Assembly: GCA_037043455.1 (NCBI GenBank)
Contig: JAWPHD010000292.1
Location: forward strand, 186,001 to 250,000
Source: Cyrtodaria siliqua
Taxonomy: Eukaryota; Mollusca; Bivalvia; Adapedonta; Hiatellidae
Direction: 5' to 3'
DNA length: 64,000 nt
Part shown: positions 51,001 through 60,000 of the stretch, in pieces
Numbering within the stretch: position 1 is the stretch's first letter
How the letters are laid out: each line of letters starts with the position of its first letter
Made by a program: the position numbers and the translations under genes
Notes under the pieces: generated by a model
The model's input: only the letters and a program-made list of their open reading frames with translations
Database searches by the model: none
Told to the model about the DNA's origin: nothing

Positions 51001-54000
51001 ATTTTTTAATATTTTGTTAGAAATATTTTAAAACACTGTTTCATTTGATAAGATTTACTTTGATGAATGTTTTTCTCTATAGTTATGTCGTGCCAGTTCT
51101 TTGCTAAAATAATGTATTCAATAAGTAATAAAATATGCGATAGTCCATGGTGGAACAAGTATGTAAGTGATACCCCAGTGAAAAAGGCAGTGAAATTTCA
51201 ATGAAATTTCAGTGAAATCTGAAAATATTGACAAATCTCAGTAAAAAACCCAAATTACAGTGACATTTTGGTGAAATTACAGTGAAATTTTTACAGTGAA
51301 ATTTCACTAAAATTAATTGATTGAAATTTCAATGAAATATCTCTCTCTCTCTCTCCACATTTATATTCATTTAGACAGACAGACGGAGAAACAGATATAT
51401 GCTCACATAGTACATCATATAACTCACCCTACTGAAAATGCAGCTGGGATCCGGGGGGAAATGATATGTACAGATAATTAAAGCCTGGAAAAAAAACCTC
51501 AATTTTAAAGATTTTTCGAATGTATAATTGGCAAATTGTGTTGTTTTATATCAAAATACATCACAGGACCGCTACCTTGATATGTGTAGCAAGTTTTATA
51601 TGAAGATAAATTGATTGGTTTAGGAGTGTGATTGTGACAAAAGTGCAAATAAAATGCAAAGTGATTCAGACAAAAGTGCAAATAAAATGCACACTCTTTT
51701 GAATTCGTGCAGGAAATTGCAACAACTATAGTTTTTCCTTGCACCATTTAATGATTAAAAGTTAGTGTTTTGTAACTATAATTACATTACTTATTGTATC
51801 AAAGCATCTTATACAGGTAGTATATAGTCATATTTGAAAGAGGAAATTTCTAAATGTAGACAGTGGAAACAGTATTTTAAAGCCAAATACCTATTGTCAT
51901 ATGTTTTTGAGGATTTGACCTTGTTTTTTTTGTTGCTAGAAAAATGGTTTTCAGCACTGCAGATATTATTTGATTCAGTATGATATGCAAGATTTCACCA
52001 AGTATGATCATTTAGGTCTTTTAAGTGATGTCGATGGAACATTATAAATTTATGAATTGTTCTTGAACTGTTGTATTTTCATTGAAATGTCACTGAAATT
52101 TTGGTGAAATTTCACAGAGATTTCACTGTTATTTTGACCAATTCAGGTGAAATTTTACCAAAATTACACTGAAACTCACTTATATTTTGCCCATTTCTTA
52201 ATTCACTGAGATTTCACTTTTATTTAGCCCAATTCTTTCAGTGAAATTTCACCGAAAATTAGTGAAATCTCACCAAAATTTCAGTGAAATCTCATCGAAA
52301 TTTTAGTGAAATCTCACCGGAATTTCAGTGAAATTTCAATGATATTTCACTGTTATTTTGCCCAATTATTTCAGTGAAATTTCACTGTTATTTTTTCACT
52401 GGGGTAATGCCTGTTTTTTTATTTCTACTGACATTCATAATGGCCAATGTATAAGCATAGCAGTGGAAGTTGGCCTTCAAGCACCTACAGCGATTAGAAC
52501 AGGATATTTTACACCGAATAAGTTCACGATATCCTTTCGATGCCTTAGCCAGTGTACTCCTGTCGTGTCTGAAACTAACCCTAGTCTGCGGGCATTGGAA
52601 CTTCAGGGCAATGTAAGAGCATTTAGTCTACAATATGAGGATCCTGGTAATGATGTACCAGTGCATTGCATGGTGTCTATGGTGATTGTATGTATTGTGT
52701 GTGTCTGTGTCTCTAAAAGAGCATGTGCTTATGTGCTACATTTACAGACGTGTGAATGCTCGAGTGTATGGGAGAAACACAAACGTTTCTATCATCGAGA
52801 CAGTTCCATCTTCGATTGCATCTGGTGCTGATAGTTATGTTTGAAACATGGTTTTAGCTTTGGCATTGAATGAGGTCTATTTATTAAATAACTTGGCATG
52901 TATCACAGTCAGATATTGCATGAAAGAAAATAATTTGAACTGTTGTCCATCAATATCATCACCTATCAACTATTAGATACCTATCTTCTTTAACATGCTC
53001 AGATGATAGACTCCGATATACGGGACCCTTTGGTTTTAGTCCCAACATGACGGACAGGGCTAGGGGAAGAATTTGCTTTTGACACAACAAAGAAGACTAG
53101 TGGCATCTGTGATAAATTGTCCCCAAGCAGAGGTTCGAATTGGCAAGCCAAAATGCAACGTATATCCAACACATAGGCTTGCCATCGTTTCAGCTAGACT
53201 AGGACACATTATCATTACTCTCTTGTATGAACGATGTGATGTAGCATGTAATCTGTGTCTACATGGTTGTGGATATATAAAAAGCTGCTTGCTGAATGCA
53301 GGGCATTCTCTCTTCACAGGTCGAGATCTGGCATGGTCCAGTATATAGCGCGGTGAACTTGAAACTGGACAACCTGGATTCAAGGCTGATCTTCGCCATT
53401 GAGTTTCATCGATGTGTTCTTGAGCAAGACACTTTATCTTAGCCTTGCCCATCGGATAAGGCTGTAAACCAGGTGGTCCCGGAGTCTATCCTACGATATA
53501 TCCTGGGAGTATAGCGGATTCTATCCTACGATCATGTTACATAATCACAGGAATCTATTCATTAGTAATAGTTGGGCAGGTTCCCGGATTACTATACTAG
53601 TATATCCTTCCCCTCTCTCTGTGACAGCTCTAAATAACCTCCAATGTGTGGATGAGCCAATAAACAAAATTCATTGAATTTAATTCTTCACATGTTGATA
53701 GCAAAGTATGGCTTGCTGGTACAGAATATTCTTCCATGCACTTTAACAAGAACTGGTATATTTGTCATTTCACAGGAGTGTCTTCCTATTTGATGGCAAC
53801 GATGTTGTAGTAGCTGCTTCATCCCAGATGATATCTATTCGTGATTCTATATCGAGTCTCTTGAAATTGAGGAAAAGCTTGTCTGCAAATTTACAACGTG
53901 GTGAGGTTTAAGTGGCTCAAGTGATTGCACTGCAGCGCCACCAACACTAATCATATAACAAACCCCAGGATAATCATCTAAGCCTAGACTTTCAAGAGAT

Positions 54001-57000
54001 CCAAGTAAATTAGACGAGTTCTATATTCGTTTTATTTTGTACTGCCAATGCTGCTAGCATTGCACGGTTTCTCATTTTAATCATCGGTTCTTTGTGTTTT
54101 CCTTGCCTCGGAATTGTGGAAGGTTGGGTTTCCTTTGTTGGTCACAGGATGAGTGATGTTTTGGCTTTAAAAAAAAAAATTGTGTGATGCAACTGTGTCT
54201 TCAGTCATTCGTCAAAACTTTTTGAGTCATTGATTATAAGGTCTGATAAGTATTTCCTGTTGCGTCATTGGTGCTGATAATTAATTGTTTTGACATGTTA
54301 AACTTGTAACTTTGTCTGGGTGCAGGCTTCTATGTTGTTTCATTACAATATTGTCATTTGTGTTCACTTTAGTTAAAATCCATCTATTATCTATTTCTGG
54401 ACCTGACACTGCCCATCTGTTCAATGTTTCAGCATTTTCTGTTTGACCCAGTTTCCTTTTCTGAGAGAATTATTTGCTTGTGGACTTTCGACTTTTGAAA
54501 ATGTTTTACTTGATTACTGGGTGACAAATTTATCACTGTGGAACTATTCTTCTGTTGATAAACTGTCAGATGTAAGTGTTTAGGTCACGAACATGCATGG
54601 ATAACCAGTGATCAAGTATATATGGTAAAATATGACGAACCATGATACCACAGAACTACCATAGTGACTCTCCGTATTAGCTTGTAGAATTCTTAGCAGG
54701 AGAACTTCCAAGTTCAGTGCTTTGTTCCAATAATTACATTTAGAGTGATATTTTGCTGCTCTCTAACACCGCTCTTGAAAGGGCAATACAGGTTCATTTT
54801 AATGAAATTTGCTATCTCTTAATGACGACTGGTTTTAAGATGTTCCTGTATAACTCTATATAAAAATATGACCATAAGGCATTATATTACTAAACTCTCA
54901 TAGTTTCAGAGAAGAATATTTTTCAATGATTTTCTTATTCAACTGAGGTCATAGCATGAAGGGCAAAATATTTACCTCATGTTCACCATTTGAACAAGCT
55001 TGATTAAGGATCATACGCTAATGCAGCATGCAAAGTATTATAACTCTATGCCTTGTGGTTCCATAGTAGAATTCTCAGAGTTCCTCATTGGTTTATTCTT
55101 TTGTTGCTCTGGCTTATGCCAAGTCATTGTGGCTTTCTTGGCTATTGTTTTTTGTATTTATATATACAGGAACATCTTTCTGTTTGACATATTGCCTATT
55201 AATGCTGCCTTTTTGGTTAGAGAATAGTTCATGGTGGGATTTTTTTTTATCTACACCGTCCCGATTTATTGGTAAGTGTGAGGTTCGGTGCACCCTAGAA
55301 CCTGGTTTAAACCCCCAGTGACCTTTTTTGCCACTGACTGTTCCAAGACGGTAGCCCTATTGCCAACGCTTTTTGTGTTTGTGACGTCATATGCCTTTAT
55401 TCCTTATTAACATTGCCGTTCATGTTTGTCTTTTTGTGTGTTTTTGGGTTTACTGTGTTCTGTGGAAGCTGTTTTTCCTGTTTGACTTTTATACTTATTT
55501 TCCTGATATGTCTATGGAAAACATGTGAACTCTCACCCTGGAGCATGCCCCCGCCCCATCACCACCCCGCCTCACCCCTGCCCTGCCCCCTTCAACTCAC
55601 CTCAGTGCCCCCATTTGGCCACTTCAATTGAACAAGCTTAATAATGTATTACCTAGCTATCACTTGTTAGCAAAATCTGTCGAAAACAGTGTTTGCAGTT
55701 TTTGAGAAGATTTTGTTTTATTGTTATCTACTATTTTAGTAACATCTTGGAACTCATGTTGACCTAATTTTAACAAACTTGGATGACACTAATCTTAGGA
55801 GTGTTCATGGTCAAATTTAGCCAAGCCATTGGTGAGAAGTATTTTAAAGCAAATGTTAAGGAAAGAAGGCGGTGGAATGGTTATCCCAATAGCTCACATT
55901 TGAGCGCTGCTTAATTACAAAATAATGCCCCTTTTGTGGGCCTCATAATTATTATGCTTAAAAAGTAAGGTAAATCATTAAATTATTTTTAATATTATCT
56001 TGTTACTGCTTCTTTTTTTTTTTACTTATATTTCGAAACATATTTTCCGACACAAAAAAACATAATATTAAGATTAATAACAGTTTTATATTAAAAATTG
56101 GGGTACCCCTTTTAGGGCCTCATTTCCCCTGGAGACTTGGGTCACCTGGCATGTCTCCTGCTTTTTATTTAAAGGTCACATCCTAAGGGTCAAACATGCA
56201 AAGTTTCATGCTTTCTTCGGAAAGTCCACAATTATTTCTATACATACCTCACTGTAATAAGTTACATTACCTGTCATGAACAGACTCAATAAAACCGAGT
56301 CTCTACTTTTATCTCTTGTTTGTGTTTGTTCAACAACACTTCAATCAAGTGCACAACACTTCAATCAAGTCCAACAAGACTTCAATCAAGTCCAATAATA
56401 CTTCAATCAAGTCCAACAACACTTCAATCAAGTGCAACAACACTTCAACCAAATCCAAAAACACTTCGGTCAAGTGCAACAACACTTCAATCAAGTGCAA
56501 CAACACTTCAATCAAGTCCAACAAGACTTCAATCAAGTCCAACTATACTTCAATCAAGTCCAACAACGCTTCAATCAAGTGCAACAACACTTCAACCAAA
56601 TCCAACAACACTTCAGTCAAGTGCAACAACACTTCAATCAAGTTCAACAACACTTCAACCAAGTGCAACAACACTTCAATCAAGTCCAACAACACTTCAG
56701 CCAAGTCCAGCAACACTTCAGCCATGTCTAACAACATTTCACCCAAGTCCAACAACAATTCAACCAAGTCCAACCAAACTTCAACCAAGTCCAACAACAC
56801 TTCAACCAGGTCCAACAACACTTCAACCAATTTAAGTCCAACAACACTTCAATCAAGTCCAACAACACTTCATCCAAGTCCAGCAACACTTCAGCCAAGT
56901 CCAACAACACTTCAGCCAAGTCCAACAACAATTCAACCAAGTCCAACCAAACATCAAACAAGTCCAACCAAGCTTCAACCAAGTCCAACAACACTTCAAC

Positions 57001-60000
57001 CAGTTCCAACAACACTTCAACCGATTTAAGTCCAACAACACTTCAATCAAGTCCAACAACACTTCATCCAAGTCCAGCAACATTTCAATAAAGTCCAACA
57101 ACACTTCAATCAAGTTCAACAACACTTCAATTAACAACTCTTCAACTAAGTCCAACAACACTTCAACCAAATCCTGCAATGCTTCAACCAAGTCCAACAA
57201 CACTTCAATTAACAACAATTCAACTAAGGCCAACAACAATTCAGCCAAGTCCAGCAACACTTCAACCAAATCAAGCAACACTTCAACTAAGTACAACAGC
57301 ACTTCAACCAAATCCAGCAACATTTCAACCAAGTCCAACCAAACGTCAACCACATCCAACAACACTTCAACCAGGTACAACCACACTTCATCTTAGTAAA
57401 ACTACACTTCAACTTATCCCAACTACATTTTAACTTAGACCATTCCTGTTTTAACTGTCCAACCACACGTAAAACTAAGTCCAATCCTGCTTTAACTAAC
57501 TCCAACTACATTTAAACATGATTCAACTAAGTCCAACCACCATTCAACTTAATAACTTAATCCAATCTTGCTTCATTCACATCTGACCACACTTTTACTA
57601 AGTTCAACCATGCTTCAACCAAGTCCAACCACATGTTAACCAAGTCCAACCACATGTTAACCAAGTCCAACCACATTTTAACTAAGTCCTAAGTCCAACC
57701 ACATTTCAACTAAATCCAACCACACTTTAAATATGTCCAAGCACACTTAAACTAAGCCTAACCGCAATCCAACTAAGTTCCTATGTACCTTCTTTGTTCC
57801 AGTTTATGTGCTGTGGAAGATGTATTATTTGTGCCACTTCAACTAAGTTCCATACGTACCTTCTTTGTCCCAGTTTATGTGCTGTAGGAGGTGTATTATT
57901 TGTGCTGTTCTTGTTTGCCTCCTTCATCATGTACTGCTGTTGTTGTCGTGTGATGTCATCAAACCGAGTTCTTTGTCGTGGAGGGATAAACGGTCTGCAT
58001 GCAAATCAAACAGATGATTTACATTTCATTGTAAGAAAACAGTTGCTTTAAAATTTAGTTACAGATTAAAAAAAAAAAAAAAAAAAATAGTCATATGACT
58101 TACAGGCTTTAAGCCATTGAAGCACCCCCCAAATACGCATTCCTTTCTAAATCAAATCACAGTGAATATATGTGTGATGTTTCACTGAATTTTTGTAAGG
58201 GAATACTGAAAAGTGATACAAAATCTAAATTTAAAAACACTAAGTTGACATGCTTAAATACAAAACTTAAATCAAATTTTCTAATTATAAACGAGAGCTG
58301 TCGGATGACAGCACGGTCGACTGTTTGAGGCCTTGTCTTTTATTGGGCAACTAAGTTAAAAAGGGGACAAAATTTTGTAAAATTCATAACAGAGTTATAG
58401 CACTTGTTTGTACTAGTTCTTATGATAGTGAATATATGCGCAACGTTTGTGTCAAGCAGTTTCTGAGATATGAGCTTACCGAAAAAGTTAACGATGAATT
58501 TGACTAAGTACAAAAAGAAGCATAACTTTGTCAAAATATGTGACTGGGTGTGGCATGTTATCTATTTATACTGAATATATATGTGAAGTTTTATTGAGTT
58601 CTGCCATGCGGTTTCTGAGATATGAGCTTATCAAAAAAGGTCAACTAACAGTAAAGCCGACGCCGGGCAAGTAAAATATCTTGCCTTTTCTGCGAAAAGT
58701 CGAGCTAAAAAGGGCCACCAGTTTTACAATAAAAGCAGGAGTTATAGAACCTGGCTCCATGATGTTGTTCAATGAGGCCAAATATGTTAAGCAGTTTCTG
58801 ACAAACAAGCTTACATACACAACTTTAACAAGGGGACGCAGACAAGGCATCAAGTGGTGACAAAAGCTCTTCTTTTAAAGTTGAGCTAAAAATACATTTC
58901 AGCATTTGCATCCTTTGCAGTTTTAAGCATTTTTAAAAATGCAATCATCATTCATTTTGCTTTAATAACATAGCACTTTGCATTTATTTTGCATTCAGTG
59001 CAAATATCTAGCATTGTTCTGTCTACAGTCATAAAGAATGTTTATTTTCTGTTCATTTCGAGTTTGTTCTGCATTTATTCTAGGTACAGTTTATTCATTC
59101 CGATTTATTGTTTATAACTGCAGGTAGGGGGCATCGGTGGTGTTGGACATAATTTGACCCCAGGGTCACCATTTGAATAAACTTGTTAGGGGACCATAAG
59201 CTTTAGCTAAATGCAATATGAGAAATTTATGGTTTTTGGCAGTGCTTGAACACCGTCAGAGGTATAATGGGGGTTTTCAATGGAATCCTAGGTAACAGCA
59301 CAATGCAACATTATGCAACACTACGCTAGAAGAAGTAGTCTCTCATGCATGCCTTTAATAAATTCAATATTATGTGATCATTGACAGAAAATGATGATGT
59401 GTGTTCGCTTACTGTTTAATTAACAAATATTCTTCTAAGTAAATCCTTAGATTGTTTATGTATTAATACGCACTTCTCCGAGATTTTGATTATGATGCAT
59501 TTGACAGATGATCATTCGGTGTTTGTAAACAAAAGGCCGCTTAATCATTTGATTCCCTAAATAAGAAACAATGTTCAGAATAAAGGCAATTTATTATTTG
59601 TTTAGGTCATACATACCTATTTTATCAAAATTTCACTAAGTCAACTTTTTATCATCTGTTTAAAAAGTTATAAATCAAGTTAAAATCGTGCTACAACTGT
59701 CTTTATAGAAAATGTATCATGTTACTAAAAATAGAACAGTCAGTGCTCGCTGAAGAACTTGCTTAGAAAACAATCTACGGAAGCTAATTCGGGCCATATG
59801 AGTTACATGGTTCATACAAACTTTTCAAACCTAAATTTAGGGCCTTTTTAGGGCCTTTTTAGGGACATTTTTGCAAAATTTAGGGCCTCAATGTTTATAG
59901 CATAATTATGCGTTTGACTAAAATTCCTGCTTACTGCTGCAGTAAAACCCCTCTAAAGTGACCCCTACAAGAAGATAGGTGGCAACTTAATGCAGCATGA

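Noticed and set aside
53060..53452. 130-codon minus-strand frame
   Set aside because: Part of it is antisense to a SINE (53325-53680); no domain recognised.
55413..55631. 72-codon plus-strand frame with a hydrophobic stretch and PPPHHHPASPL
   Set aside because: No splice context, no family, and the hydrophobic part is explained by T-rich sequence.
56316..57505. Multiple overlapping frames (NTSIKSN, QHFNQVQ, LDLIEVL repeats)
   Set aside because: A 21-bp period opens several frames on both strands at once; not a protein.
58067..58087. Poly(A) run after the candidate exon, considered as a processed-pseudogene tail
   Set aside because: The stretch before it retains an acceptor and its duplicate, which a spliced mRNA copy would not have.
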